A stretch of 64,000 bases of DNA from SAR116 cluster bacterium AG-426-I14 (GCA_003210055.1 QCNS01000007.1:1-64000); one strand, 5' to 3'; positions 26,154 to 36,479 are shown, counted from the stretch's first letter. Notes: generated by a model not told the origin, from the letters alone. Translations and numbers: made by a program.

Positions 26154-26201
26154 AGTAAATAATATTAAAACAAAATTTTATTAATATACATACATTTAAA
26201 A

Positions 26202-27425
26202 ATGTTTTCATTTAAAAATTATAAAAAATTTTTGCCTGCAATTTTTATTTTATTATTTTGTTTACTAATGACTTCATTTAGTCGAGGTATAGGAGAAAGT
26301 TTTGGAGTATTCTTGCTTCCACTAAGTAACCATTTTGAGTGGTCTAGAGCTTCTGTAACTTCTGTATATTCCATATATATGTTTTGCCTAGGAATAGGTT
26401 CTCTATTATCTGGTTTGGCATTTGATAGATTTGGGTCTAAATTTAATTATATTTTTGGAACATTTCTTCTTACCGTTGCCTATGGCCTTTCTGGTTATCT
26501 TACAAAATTATGGGAGTTTTACTTATTTTTAGGAGTTTTAGGAGGTATTGGTGCCTCAATGGTGGGTATTGTTCCAAGTCAAAGTATCTTAATAAAATGG
26601 TTTGATAAAAGATTATCTACTGCTTTATCTATAGCATATGCTGGGCAGGGATTGGGTGTCCTTTTTTTGGCTCCTTTGTGTCAGGTTTTGATTAATAATT
26701 TTGGATGGATGAAGTCTTATAATTTTATTGGAATATTTTTTTTTATTGTTTTGTTTCTATTAATTTTTTTTCCATGGTCAAAAATTAATACAGGCAAATC
26801 AATTATAAAGAAAGAATTATATTCAAATAAATTAAATAATATTTCATTGAAAGACGCGTTGTTTAAAAAAGCCTTTTGGATTTTCTTCTTTATTTTTTTA
26901 TTTACAGCAATGGGAATTTTTGGTGTTAGTCTTCAAGTGGTTGCATATTTAATATATTGTGGGTTTTCAGAAATTGAGTCTGCATTTTTTTTCGGATTGA
27001 TGGGAATGTTAACTTTTCCAGGTATGGCTTTTACTGGATTTGCAGCTGATATTTGGAAAAAACATTATGTATCTACTTTTAGTTATTTTTTAAGTTTTCT
27101 TGGGATATTTGCTTTGTATATACTACAATATCAATCAAATTATTACGTTTTATTAATTTTTATTGTTACTTTTGGTTTATCCGCTGGTGCTAGAGGCCCA
27201 ATCATTACTTCATTGATTGCAAAAATATTTGCAGGTAAGGGCCTAGCTTCAATTTATGGTGCTTCCAACTTAGGGCAAGGTATTGGTGCTGCTACAGGAG
27301 CCCTTTGTGCAGGTTATCTATTCGATATTACAACTAATTATAATATTGGATTTTTATTTTGTTCTTTTTTTACTTTTATTGGTGCGTTATTATTCTGGTT
27401 TATTCCTGGAATAAAAAAAATTTAA
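26202..27425 (+). CDS. MFS transporter
   Basis: 407 residues with about 12 membrane segments. The motif between helices 2 and 3 is GLAFDRFGSKFNY and the helix-4/5 GGIGASMVGIVPSQSILIKWFDKR segment is typical of monocarboxylate/oxalate-formate-type MFS members. Inner-membrane carrier, substrate unknown. The SMP-30 gene starts 15 bases after its stop, so a coupled uptake-hydrolysis pair is likely. Confidence 0.88.
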   Translation: MFSFKNYKKFLPAIFILLFCLLMTSFSRGIGESFGVFLLPLSNHFEWSRASVTSVYSIYMFCLGIGSLLSGLAFDRFGSKFNYIFGTFLLTVAYGLSGYLTKLWEFYLFLGVLGGIGASMVGIVPSQSILIKWFDKRLSTALSIAYAGQGLGVLFLAPLCQVLINNFGWMKSYNFIGIFFFIVLFLLIFFPWSKINTGKSIIKKELYSNKLNNISLKDALFKKAFWIFFFIFLFTAMGIFGVSLQVVAYLIYCGFSEIESAFFFGLMGMLTFPGMAFTGFAADIWKKHYVSTFSYFLSFLGIFALYILQYQSNYYVLLIFIVTFGLSAGARGPIITSLIAKIFAGKGLASIYGASNLGQGIGAATGALCAGYLFDITTNYNIGFLFCSFFTFIGALLFWFIPGIKKI

Positions 27426-27440
27426 CTACTTTGTTTGCTA

Positions 27441-28385
27441 ATGATTAAAAAACAAAATTTAAAAACAAGAATAATTGCTAAAGATTTGTTATTCCCTGAA
27501 GGACCAATTTTTTTAAGTGACAATTCAATACTTTTGGTAGAAATAGCGAGAGGTACCCTTACTAAAGTTTTAAAAAATGGTAAAAAAAAGGTTGTTGCTT
27601 ATCTTGGTGATGGACCTAATGGAGCCGCAATAGGACCAGATGGATTTTGTTATGTTTGTAATAATGGTGGTTTTGAATGGGAAATTTCTGATGATAAAAA
27701 ATTTCGGCGACCAGTTTTACAATCAAAAAATTATAAAAATGGAAAAATTCAAAAAATTGATCTTAATACGGGTAAATTTAAAACACTTTACGATAGTTGT
27801 AACGGAATACCTTTATGTGGGCCTAATGACATTGTTTTTGATAAAAAAGGAAACTTTTGGTTCACTGATTTAGGAAAAGTCCGAGAGCGTTCCATGGACA
27901 GAGGAGCTATCTATTGGGCTAAATGTGATGGTTCAGAGATAAAACAGGTTATTCAGCCGTTTATGACACCAAATGGTATTGGTTTAGCCCCAGATGAAAA
28001 GACTCTCTATGTGGCAGAAACAGAGGGAGGAAAGTTGTTTAGTTATGAAATTATTGGTGATGGAGAGGTCAGAAAATTAAATTTTCCTTATTCTGTTAAT
28101 GGAGGACTTCTTCTTAATTCTGAAGGAGGAATAAAAAGATTTGATTCATTAGCTGTTGAAAAAAATGGAAACATATGTGTAGGAACATTATTTGACGGAG
28201 GTATTTCAGTTATATCACCTTCAAAGGGTCTGATTGAGTTTCATAAATTAGCGGATCCATATATAACAAATATTTGCTTTGGAGGACAAGGTTTTGATAA
28301 GGCTTTTATAACAGCTTCATACGAAGGATTACTTTTAAAAGCTAATTGGAAGAGAGATGGATTGAAATTAAATTTCAATATTTAA
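27441..28385 (+). CDS. SMP-30/gluconolactonase family lactonase
   Basis: 314 residues from ATG 27441; a TTG at 27435 adds two residues. Beta-propeller motifs: LLFPEGPIF (metal Glu), GPNGAAIGPDGF, CGPNDIVFDKKGNFWFTDLG (Asn/Asp metal ligands) and TPNGIGLAPDEKTLYV. These are the calcium/zinc-dependent lactonases that open sugar or hydroxy-acid lactones. With the MFS carrier upstream, import and opening of a lactone is plausible. No signal peptide, so cytosolic. Confidence 0.88.
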   Translation: MIKKQNLKTRIIAKDLLFPEGPIFLSDNSILLVEIARGTLTKVLKNGKKKVVAYLGDGPNGAAIGPDGFCYVCNNGGFEWEISDDKKFRRPVLQSKNYKNGKIQKIDLNTGKFKTLYDSCNGIPLCGPNDIVFDKKGNFWFTDLGKVRERSMDRGAIYWAKCDGSEIKQVIQPFMTPNGIGLAPDEKTLYVAETEGGKLFSYEIIGDGEVRKLNFPYSVNGGLLLNSEGGIKRFDSLAVEKNGNICVGTLFDGGISVISPSKGLIEFHKLADPYITNICFGGQGFDKAFITASYEGLLLKANWKRDGLKLNFNI

Positions 28386-28420
28386 TGGTAAAGATAAACA
28401 TATTTTAAAAAGATTATAAA

Positions 28421-29911
28421 ATGGCAGATTTTGATACACTTATAAGTAATGGGCATATAATAGACGGAACTGGAGAAAAAAGATTTTTATCAAATTTGAT
28501 TATTCATAATGACAAAATTATTTCACTTTTTCATCCGAGCAAAAAAAAGATATCAATAAGAAACAAAAATTATTTGATTAAAGATTTAAAATTTAAAAGA
28601 GAAATAGATGCTCAGTTTCATATTGTTACTCCTGGTTTTATAGATGTTCATACTCATGATGACCAAAATGTATTTGATGATCCAACTATGTCATGTAAAA
28701 TTAGCCAAGGGGTTACAACTTGTATTGTAGGTAATTGTGGAATTAGTCTAGCACCATTTAATTTTTCCGGAGATGTCCCAGCTCCTATTCCATTGTTGGG
28801 GAAAAAGGAAGTGTTTAAATATGCAAGAGTAAGAGATTATAGAGATAATTTTATAAAAAACCCAAGTTCTATAAATGTTGCATTACTTACTGGTCATTCA
28901 ATGTTAAGAGTTCAAGCCATGAATGGTGATTATAATAGAGCTGCAGATGAAGAAGAAATAAAAATAATGCAAGATTTACTGCACAAGGCTATGAAAGATG
29001 GTTCAATTGGTCTTTCAACAGGTTTAGCTTATCCTGCAGCAAGCTCAGCACCAACGGATGAAATAATTGAACTAGCCAAAGTGCTCAAAGAATATAATGG
29101 AATATTTACAACTCATATGAGAAACGAAGGGGATAATTTAATAAATTCTGTTAAAGAAACGATAAAAATTGGAGAAGTTTCTGGTGTAAGGACTGTCATT
29201 TCTCATCATAAATGCGCGGGAAGAACAAATTGGGGTAAAAGTAAAAAGTCTTTAAAGTTAATTGAGAATGCTAAAAATAATCAACATTTAGATTTAGATT
29301 GTTACCCGTATACTGCAAGTTCTACAATGCTTTTAAAAGAATTTATTGCTAGAGCAGATAAGGTTTTGGTCACTTGGTCAGATAAAGTTAAAGATTTAAA
29401 GGTAAATGATATCAACAATATAGCGGAAGAGTTTAATTGTTCAGTTAATGATGTTGTAGATAAATTATATCCAGCAGGTGCAATTTATTTTCAAATGGAT
29501 GACGATGATTTAAATAGAATTTTAAAATTTAATGGTTCAATGATAGGTTCTGATGGCTTGCCTGGTGATAAACATCCTCATCCAAGGTTGTGGGGAACAT
29601 TTCCTAGGGTTTTAGGGAAATATTCAAGGGAAATGCAATTATTTTCACTAGAAGAGGCAATTTTTAAAATGACAGGCAAAAGTGCAGCAACATTTGGATT
29701 AGAAAAAAGAGGATTGATAAAAGAGGGATATTTTGCAGATATTGTTATCATAGATGAACGAAATGTAATAGATAACGCTACTTACGAAAAACCACTAATT
29801 CCTTCATCTGGAATTGAACAGGTTTTTACTAATGGACAATTGGTTTGGAAAAATTTAAAAGCTAAACTCAATTTTCCAGGAAAGTTTTTAGAAGGAAAGA
29901 AGTTTAATTAA
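28421..29911 (+). CDS. N-acyl-D-amino-acid deacylase/D-aminoacylase family amidohydrolase
   Basis: 496 residues. The metal-binding FIDVHTHDDQNVF, GNCGISLAP (the conserved Cys), TGHSMLR, GLSTGLAYPA and the C-terminal GSDGLPGDKHPHPRLWGTFPR are diagnostic. It hydrolyses N-acyl-D-amino acids to the acid and D-amino acid. It follows the SMP-30 gene by 35 bases and overlaps the convergent GNAT gene by 8. Its context next to an N-acetyltransferase and sarcosine oxidase suggests catabolism of modified amino acids. Confidence 0.9.
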   Translation: MADFDTLISNGHIIDGTGEKRFLSNLIIHNDKIISLFHPSKKKISIRNKNYLIKDLKFKREIDAQFHIVTPGFIDVHTHDDQNVFDDPTMSCKISQGVTTCIVGNCGISLAPFNFSGDVPAPIPLLGKKEVFKYARVRDYRDNFIKNPSSINVALLTGHSMLRVQAMNGDYNRAADEEEIKIMQDLLHKAMKDGSIGLSTGLAYPAASSAPTDEIIELAKVLKEYNGIFTTHMRNEGDNLINSVKETIKIGEVSGVRTVISHHKCAGRTNWGKSKKSLKLIENAKNNQHLDLDCYPYTASSTMLLKEFIARADKVLVTWSDKVKDLKVNDINNIAEEFNCSVNDVVDKLYPAGAIYFQMDDDDLNRILKFNGSMIGSDGLPGDKHPHPRLWGTFPRVLGKYSREMQLFSLEEAIFKMTGKSAATFGLEKRGLIKEGYFADIVIIDERNVIDNATYEKPLIPSSGIEQVFTNGQLVWKNLKAKLNFPGKFLEGKKFN

Positions 29912-30446
29912 AAAAAGTTTTCATTCTTTTTTTATCCTTAAAATAAACAGGTTTAAATCCTAATTTTTGATATAATGGTAAAGCAGCCCTATGATCTAAA
30001 CTACAAGTATTAACTTTTAACTTTTTAATTTCTCTTTTGTCCCAAGCAGTTAAAATTGCAGTTTGAAATATATATTTTCCCAGTCCTTTCCCGATATATT
30101 TATTAGTTAAACCTATATAACTCAATTCACAAACTTTCAGTATTCTATAGTCCAGAATAAAAAAACCAATAGGACTTCCTTTATGGAATAATGAAAAAAA
30201 ATTAACATTCTTATTTTGAATAAACTTCTCTAAATTTTTTGATGATTGTTTATATATATCGGTCCATTCATATCTATATCCTATTTCCTTATAAAGAGCC
30301 AAAAAGTACCAGAGAGGAACATTAATAGACTCTAAAAGAAATACATTTTTAATCGGTAAAGGAGGATATAAATATCTTGGCCTTGAGTCCATTTCTAAAA
30401 AAGTCACTCGATATTTTAGAAATATCTTTTTTTTCTTGATTGGCAT
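29904..30446 (-). CDS. GNAT-family N-acetyltransferase
   Basis: 180 residues. The acetyl-CoA loop is YIGKGLGKYIFQ (motif A) followed by LNTCSLDHRAALPLYQKLGF-type motif B (here KVNTCSLDH...KLGFKP). A preceding PIGFFILDYR strand fits. The acceptor is unknown. It is divergent from mmsA (68 bases) and tail-to-tail with the D-aminoacylase, an enzyme of opposite chemistry. Confidence 0.8.
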   Translation of the reverse strand: MPIKKKKIFLKYRVTFLEMDSRPRYLYPPLPIKNVFLLESINVPLWYFLALYKEIGYRYEWTDIYKQSSKNLEKFIQNKNVNFFSLFHKGSPIGFFILDYRILKVCELSYIGLTNKYIGKGLGKYIFQTAILTAWDKREIKKLKVNTCSLDHRAALPLYQKLGFKPVYFKDKKRMKTFFN

Positions 30447-30514
30447 ATTACTATATAATTCGAAATAAAAACATATTATTATAAAAATATATTATATAGG
30501 AATTTTAATAAATA

Positions 30515-32011
30515 ATGAAAAAAATTGAACATTTTATAGGTGGAAATTTTACCTCAATTACTTCAAAGGAAACTTCTTTAGTTTATAATCCAGCCACTGG
30601 AGAAAATATAGCTGAAGTATCTTTAGGAAATGAAAGTTGTATCAATCAAGCTGTCGAGTCTGCAAAAGTTGCTTTTCAAAAATGGTCATTAGAAACTCCT
30701 TTAAATAGAGCACGTAAAATGTTCAAATTAAAAGAAATTGTTGAGACTAGAAAAGATGACTTAGCAAAGCTAATTACACTTGAACATGGAAAAACTTTTG
30801 ATGATGCACTTGGAGAAGTCGGAAGAGGTTTAGAGGTTATAGAATTTGCATGCGGTATACCATCTCACTTAGCGGGTAATTTCACAAGTGATGTTGGCAC
30901 AGCAGTTGATAGTTGGTCTGATTACAGACCTATTGGTATTTGTGCAGGAATTACACCTTTTAATTTTCCAGTAATGGTTCCATTGTGGATGTTTCCTATA
31001 GCAATTGCCTGTGGTAATTGTTTTATTTTAAAACCTTCAGAAAGGGATCCTAGTTCTACTAGCATGCTTGCTGAAATGGTATTAGAGGCAGGTATCCCTC
31101 CAGGTGTTTTAAATGTGGTTAATGGTGGTAAAAGTGCTGTAGATGCAATTCTAAGTCATCCTGATATTGGTTCTGTTAGTTTTGTTGGTTCGACGCCGAT
31201 AGCACACTATGTTTATCATGAAGCTGCAAAATATGGAAAAAAGGTTCAAGCTATGGGTGGAGCTAAAAACCACATGGTTGTTATGCCAGATGCAGATATG
31301 GATTTAGTCTCAGATTCAATCATGGGATCAGTTTTTGGTTCAGCTGGTGAGAGATGTATGGCAATTTCAGTAGTTGTTCCAGTTGGCCAAGAAACCGGAG
31401 AGATAATAAGAAAAAATATAATATCCAAAATAGAAAACTTAAAAATTGGTCCTGGAATTGATCCTTCGTCTGAAATGGGTCCATTAGTTACAAAAGATCA
31501 TTTAAATAAAGTTAGGCAATATATAGATAAAGGTGTTCAAGAAGGAGCTGAACTCGTGGTTGATGGAAGGAATTTTAGTCTTCAAGGCTATGAAAATGGA
31601 TATTTTTTAGGTGGTTCTTTTTTTGATCATGTAAATACAAATATGTCAATTTACAAAGAAGAAATTTTTGGCCCAGTAATGTCAATGGTAAGAGCAAATG
31701 ATTTTAATGATGCTTTAGATATGGTTAATAAGCATGAGTATGGGAATGGTACTGCAATATTTACTTCAGATGGAGGTGTTGCAAGAAAATTTTCAAATGA
31801 ATGCCAAATAGGGATGGTTGGTATAAATGTACCTATCCCCGTACCTGTTGCTTATCATTCTTTTGGTGGATGGAAAAGATCTGTTTTTGGAGGACATGGC
31901 GTTTATGGAATGGAGGCTGTCAGATTTTATACTCGTCTTAAAACCATAACTGGACGTTGGCCAGCAGGGAAATCCTCAGGTGCTCAGTACACCTTTCCAA
32001 GTAACAATTAA
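30515..32011 (+). CDS. mmsA: CoA-acylating methylmalonate-semialdehyde dehydrogenase
   Basis: 498 residues, normal MmsA length. PFNFPVMVPLWMFPIA and GERCMAIS (catalytic Cys) are the signature of the CoA-dependent methylmalonate-semialdehyde dehydrogenase class; the catalytic region lacks the general-base Glu pattern of hydrolytic aldehyde dehydrogenases. It makes propionyl- or acetyl-CoA from methylmalonate or malonate semialdehyde. Its TAA overlaps the soxB ATG by one base (TAATG), so it heads the soxBDAG operon. Start ATG 30515. Confidence 0.9.
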   Translation: MKKIEHFIGGNFTSITSKETSLVYNPATGENIAEVSLGNESCINQAVESAKVAFQKWSLETPLNRARKMFKLKEIVETRKDDLAKLITLEHGKTFDDALGEVGRGLEVIEFACGIPSHLAGNFTSDVGTAVDSWSDYRPIGICAGITPFNFPVMVPLWMFPIAIACGNCFILKPSERDPSSTSMLAEMVLEAGIPPGVLNVVNGGKSAVDAILSHPDIGSVSFVGSTPIAHYVYHEAAKYGKKVQAMGGAKNHMVVMPDADMDLVSDSIMGSVFGSAGERCMAISVVVPVGQETGEIIRKNIISKIENLKIGPGIDPSSEMGPLVTKDHLNKVRQYIDKGVQEGAELVVDGRNFSLQGYENGYFLGGSFFDHVNTNMSIYKEEIFGPVMSMVRANDFNDALDMVNKHEYGNGTAIFTSDGGVARKFSNECQIGMVGINVPIPVPVAYHSFGGWKRSVFGGHGVYGMEAVRFYTRLKTITGRWPAGKSSGAQYTFPSNN

Positions 32012-33261
32012 TGAATTATAATTTTTTAAAATTATTAATAGAAGGCCTTAATAATAATAAAGGTTGGTTAAAAACTTGGGAAAACGTTAATCCAAAAAAA
32101 CATTATGATATTATAGTGATAGGTGGAGGAGGGCATGGGTTGGCAACTGCATTTTATTTAGCAAGTGAATATAAAGAAATGAATGTTGCTGTTTTAGAAA
32201 GAGGTGATATTGGTCTTGGAAATGTTGGAAGAAACACAACAATAATAAGGTCAAATTATTTGTTAAAAGAAAATATTCCATTTTATGAGTTTTCTTTGAA
32301 ACTTTGGGAAGGTTTGGAAAAGTCTCTAAATTACAATGCTATGGTGAGTCAAAGAGGTGTTTTAAACATTTTTCATTCCGATTACCAAAGAGATGCTTAT
32401 ACACGACGTGGAAACAGTATGATATTAAACGGTGCCGATGCAGAATTACTCAATGTTGATGAAATAAAAAGAATGTACCCGTTTTTTGATTATGATAACG
32501 CAAGGTTCCCAGTAAAAGGTGGATTGTTGCAACGTAGAGGTGGGACAGTAAGACATGATGCTGTTGCATGGGGTTATGCTCATGCTGCCAACAAACTTGG
32601 AGTTGATATAATTCAGAATTGTGAAGTAATAAATTTTAGAATTAAAAAAAATAAAGTTGAAGGAGTTGATACCTCAAAAGGGTATATTTCTTGTAAAAAA
32701 GTTGGATGTGCGGTAGCAGGTTCATCAAGTATATTATTATCTAAACTAAATATGCAATTACCTATAGAAAGTCATGTATTACAAGCTTTTGTTAGTGAAA
32801 GTTTAAAACCTGTTATTTCTGGCGTAGTCACCTTCGGGGCTGGTCATTTTTATATCTCTCAGTCAAATAAAGGTGGTTTAGTATTTGGGGGTGATATAGA
32901 TGGTTATAATTCATATGCGCAAAGAGGTAACTTAGCTACTTTAGAGGATGTGTGTGAGAGTGGTATGGCATTAATGCCTATGCTTGGCAATTGTAGACTA
33001 CTTCGAACTTGGGGTGGAACTATGGATATGAGTATGGATGGTTCTCCAATTATTGACAAAATTCATATAAAAAATATTTTTTTAAATGCTGGGTGGTGTT
33101 ATGGAGGTTTTAAGGCCACTCCTGCCTCAGGTTGGTGTTTCGCTCACTTAATATCCACTGGAAAACCACATAAATTGATATCTGATTTTACACTTAATAG
33201 ATTTTATGATGGTTCTATTATCGATGAAAAGGGGCAAGGTGCACAACCAAATCTTCATTAG
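32011..33261 (+). CDS. soxB: Sarcosine oxidase beta subunit
   Basis: 416 residues. FAD-binding GGGGHGLATAFYLASEY and the substrate-side HVLQAFVSESLKP stretch are present. His182 in RHDAVAWGY corresponds, as far as I recall, to the residue covalently linked to FMN in heterotetrameric sarcosine oxidases. The TetraSox complex demethylates sarcosine to glycine, passing the methyl group to tetrahydrofolate. Coupled to mmsA by a TAATG and followed after 11 bases by soxD. Confidence 0.92.
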   Translation: MNYNFLKLLIEGLNNNKGWLKTWENVNPKKHYDIIVIGGGGHGLATAFYLASEYKEMNVAVLERGDIGLGNVGRNTTIIRSNYLLKENIPFYEFSLKLWEGLEKSLNYNAMVSQRGVLNIFHSDYQRDAYTRRGNSMILNGADAELLNVDEIKRMYPFFDYDNARFPVKGGLLQRRGGTVRHDAVAWGYAHAANKLGVDIIQNCEVINFRIKKNKVEGVDTSKGYISCKKVGCAVAGSSSILLSKLNMQLPIESHVLQAFVSESLKPVISGVVTFGAGHFYISQSNKGGLVFGGDIDGYNSYAQRGNLATLEDVCESGMALMPMLGNCRLLRTWGGTMDMSMDGSPIIDKIHIKNIFLNAGWCYGGFKATPASGWCFAHLISTGKPHKLISDFTLNRFYDGSIIDEKGQGAQPNLH

Positions 33262-33272
33262 TAGGACAATTA

Positions 33273-33542
33273 ATGTATATTGAACACCCATTGCTTGGAA
33301 GTCGTAGTATTGATGAATTCATATATTATGGTGATGCCTCTCTATTAAAAAGGCCAGTTTTCAATCAAAATAAAATTCTAGAAAAATTTCATAAATATTT
33401 ATATTTAAGAAAAAATCCTAATGGCATTCATTCTGAATTATGGTTTCATCTCTATGGTGATAGAAGCTGGTTAATTGTTGAAAGAGATACGAAAACTCAT
33501 GAAATAAGAAATGTTATTTTAGCAAATAAAGAATTGGGTTAA
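33273..33542 (+). CDS. soxD: Sarcosine oxidase delta subunit, without zinc ligands
   Basis: 89 residues. The family pattern is clear: GSRSIDEFIYYGDA, KRP, YLYLRKNPNG and HSELWFHLYGDRSWL with an ERDTKTHEI tail. However the CxxC near the N-terminus is HPLLG here and the usual GCR is GDR, so no Cys remains for the zinc site; only a His is retained. Direct neighbour of soxB (11 bases) and soxA (contiguous). A divergent but probably functional subunit, since the rest is well conserved. Confidence 0.85.
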   Translation: MYIEHPLLGSRSIDEFIYYGDASLLKRPVFNQNKILEKFHKYLYLRKNPNGIHSELWFHLYGDRSWLIVERDTKTHEIRNVILANKELG

Positions 33543-36479
33543 ATGATCAAAAATAAATTTAAAAACTTAAAAACACACAAAAATAAAATTAAGTTTATTT
33601 TTGATGGTAAAACAATGTTTGGTTATAAAGGAGATACATTAGCCTCAGCATTATTAGCAAATAATATAAATATGGTAGGAAGATCTTTCAAATATCATAG
33701 ACCAAGAGGTATTTTTGCATCTGGTGTTGAAGAACCTAATGCACTAGTTGAAATTATAGAAGATAAAAACATTATACCCAACATTAAGGCAACAACTCTT
33801 GAATTGTATGAAGGTTTAATTGCTAAAAGTCAAAATTACTGGCCTAGCTTGAAATTTGATATTTTAGGCATCTTTGATCTTTTTTCAAATTTTTTAGTTG
33901 CTGGTTTTTATTATAAAACATTCAAGTGGCCATCATTTTTTTGGGAGAAGTTATATGAACCCATGATTAGAAAAGCAGCAGGGTTGGGAAAAGTATCTAC
34001 AAATCCTTCCAGAGTGATATCAGAAAAAGGATATTTATTTTGTGATTTTTTAGTTATTGGTTCTGGCCCAACTGGGCTTTTAGCGGCATTAATTTTAGGA
34101 AATTCGGGAAAATCTGTAATTTTGATGGAGCAAGATTTTGTTTTTGGAGGTTCTTTGAATAGAGATAATCCAATTATTGATAATGTTAGTTCAAAAATTT
34201 GGAAAAACAAGATAATAACAAGGCTTGAAAATTTGCCTAATGTTAGGACTATGAAAAGAACTACTGTTCTTGGCATGTACGATCATGGTTCTTTTGCTGC
34301 AACTGAAACATTTAAAAAAGAATCTGTTAAAAAACAATATCAAATTTTATGGAGAGTAAAATCTAAAAAAACTTTTCTTTGTTCAGGTTCAACTGAAAGA
34401 CATATATCTTTCCAAAACAATGACATACCTGGAATTATGTTATCAAGTTCTATTAGAGAATATACTAATAGATGGCAGTTAAAAACATTTAAAAATGTTG
34501 TATTTTTTACTAACAATGATTACCCATATTATGTTGCAAGAGATTTGATTTCAAGAGGTACAAAACAAGTTTCAATAGTTGATGTAAGAAAAGAAATTAA
34601 ATTTTCTGATCCTACAATTTCAATTTATAAAAACGCTGAAGTAATTAATACAAAAGGTAAGAGAAAAATAGAAGGAGTTTTCATTAAAGCAAAAAATAAA
34701 CCTATTTTATTTCTTCATTGCGATACTTTGGGAGTTTCAGGAGGCTGGAATGCAAATATTCAAATTTCTACTCATACAAACGAAAAACCAGTTTGGAATG
34801 AACAAGTTTTATCTTTTGTTCAAAAGAAAATATCGAAAAACTCAAATATTAAATGTCTTGGTTCAGCAGACGGCATTTATGAATTAAATGATTTATTTAT
34901 TAACACCAAAAAAGAAGTTTTTAAATATTTAAAAACTCTTAATTTAAAATCAAAAAATATAGACTTACCAAATGTTAATACAAAAGAAACTTATAATATT
35001 AAGCCTTTTTGGTTTGTAAAATATGGTAGTGATAGAAAATGGGTGGATTTTCAAAATGATGTAACGGTTAAAGACATACAAATTTCTTATAAAGAAAATT
35101 TTCGTTCAATAGAGCATCTAAAGAGGTATTCAACTTTAGGTATGGGAACGGATCAAGGAAAAGTTGGTAATATTGTTGGACTTGGTATTTTGTCTGAAAT
35201 TTCAAATAAAAGTATTAGGAATATTGGCACATCTACTTTCAGACCTCCATATGTTCCAGCATCAATTGATGCTTTTGTTGGGTTTACTAAAAACAAAAGT
35301 TTTAAGGCAAAAAGATTAACTCCCTCTCATGCTTGGTCAAAAAAAAATAATAGTGAATTTGTTGAAACAGGTCTTTGGTATCGTTCGCAATGGTATCCTA
35401 AAAAGAATGAAATAAATTGGCTAGACACTGTTAATAGAGAGGTATTAAATGTAAGGAATAATGTAGGATTTTGTGATGTATCTACATTAGGTAAAATCGA
35501 TATTCAAGGTAAAGATTCATTAGAATTTATTAATAAAATTTATTGTAATAATTTTAATAATTTATCCATTGGAAAAGTAAAATATGGATTAATGTTAAGA
35601 GAAGACGGAATGATTATGGATGATGGGACCACTGCACGTCTTGATGAGAATCATTTTATAATGACAACAACCACATCAAATGCTGAGAAAGTTTATCAGC
35701 ATTTAGAATTTTGTCATCAGTGCCTATGGCCATATATGGATGTAAATTTAATTTCGATAACTGACAGTTTTTCTCAATTTTCAGTTGCTGGTCCAAATTC
35801 AAGGAAGCTTTTACAAAGTATTTTGGATAATAGTGAAGAAATTTCTAATAAAAACCTGCCTTTTATGGGGTTTAAAAAAATTTGGTTAAAAAATGGATTA
35901 TCTGCAAAGATATTTAGAATTTCATTTTCTGGTGAGTTGGCATATGAAATTTCGATTGAGACGCAATATTCAGATGTATTCTTAGAGATATTAGAAAAAG
36001 AGGGAAAGAAGTTTAATCTATCCCCTTATGGAACTGAAGCACTTTCAGTATTAAGAATTGAAAAAGGTCATATATCTGGGCCCGAAATAAATGGAAATAC
36101 AAGCCCATTAAATGTAAATATGCTAAATATATTGAATTTCCAAAAGGACTGTGTTGGAAATATATTATTTCAACGCAAAAAAATACTTAATAATAATTTG
36201 AGGTTAGTTGGTTTGCTATCAGATAATAAAATTCACTCTGGTTCCCTTATTTTTGATAAAGATATGAAAATGAATTCTGAAAATGAATTAGGGTACGTAT
36301 CTTCGTCATGTTTCTCTCCTTGTTTAGGAAAGTATATTGCCCTCTGTTTCTTTTCTGGAGGTGAAAAATATTTTGGAAAAAATATAATTGTTAAAAATTT
36401 TTTAAAAAAATATAAAACCTTTGCTAAAATTTGTAGTCCTGTTTTTATAGATAAGGAAGGGAAAAAACTTCGTGTTTAA
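33543..36479 (+). CDS. soxA: Sarcosine oxidase alpha subunit
   Basis: 978 residues, normal size. N-terminal Fer2_4-like domain (GKTMFGYKGDTLASALLA, then GRSFKYHRPRGIFASGVEEPNA), a Rossmann domain with GSGPTGLLAAL that binds NAD, a SGGWNANIQ segment, and a C-terminal GcvT-type folate domain from ~residue 600 (VGFCDVSTLGKIDIQGKDS, FSGELAYEIS, EKGHISG). The stop overlaps soxG by 8 bases. Catalytic core and folate site of the complex. Confidence 0.94.
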   Translation: MIKNKFKNLKTHKNKIKFIFDGKTMFGYKGDTLASALLANNINMVGRSFKYHRPRGIFASGVEEPNALVEIIEDKNIIPNIKATTLELYEGLIAKSQNYWPSLKFDILGIFDLFSNFLVAGFYYKTFKWPSFFWEKLYEPMIRKAAGLGKVSTNPSRVISEKGYLFCDFLVIGSGPTGLLAALILGNSGKSVILMEQDFVFGGSLNRDNPIIDNVSSKIWKNKIITRLENLPNVRTMKRTTVLGMYDHGSFAATETFKKESVKKQYQILWRVKSKKTFLCSGSTERHISFQNNDIPGIMLSSSIREYTNRWQLKTFKNVVFFTNNDYPYYVARDLISRGTKQVSIVDVRKEIKFSDPTISIYKNAEVINTKGKRKIEGVFIKAKNKPILFLHCDTLGVSGGWNANIQISTHTNEKPVWNEQVLSFVQKKISKNSNIKCLGSADGIYELNDLFINTKKEVFKYLKTLNLKSKNIDLPNVNTKETYNIKPFWFVKYGSDRKWVDFQNDVTVKDIQISYKENFRSIEHLKRYSTLGMGTDQGKVGNIVGLGILSEISNKSIRNIGTSTFRPPYVPASIDAFVGFTKNKSFKAKRLTPSHAWSKKNNSEFVETGLWYRSQWYPKKNEINWLDTVNREVLNVRNNVGFCDVSTLGKIDIQGKDSLEFINKIYCNNFNNLSIGKVKYGLMLREDGMIMDDGTTARLDENHFIMTTTTSNAEKVYQHLEFCHQCLWPYMDVNLISITDSFSQFSVAGPNSRKLLQSILDNSEEISNKNLPFMGFKKIWLKNGLSAKIFRISFSGELAYEISIETQYSDVFLEILEKEGKKFNLSPYGTEALSVLRIEKGHISGPEINGNTSPLNVNMLNILNFQKDCVGNILFQRKKILNNNLRLVGLLSDNKIHSGSLIFDKDMKMNSENELGYVSSSCFSPCLGKYIALCFFSGGEKYFGKNIIVKNFLKKYKTFAKICSPVFIDKEGKKLRV

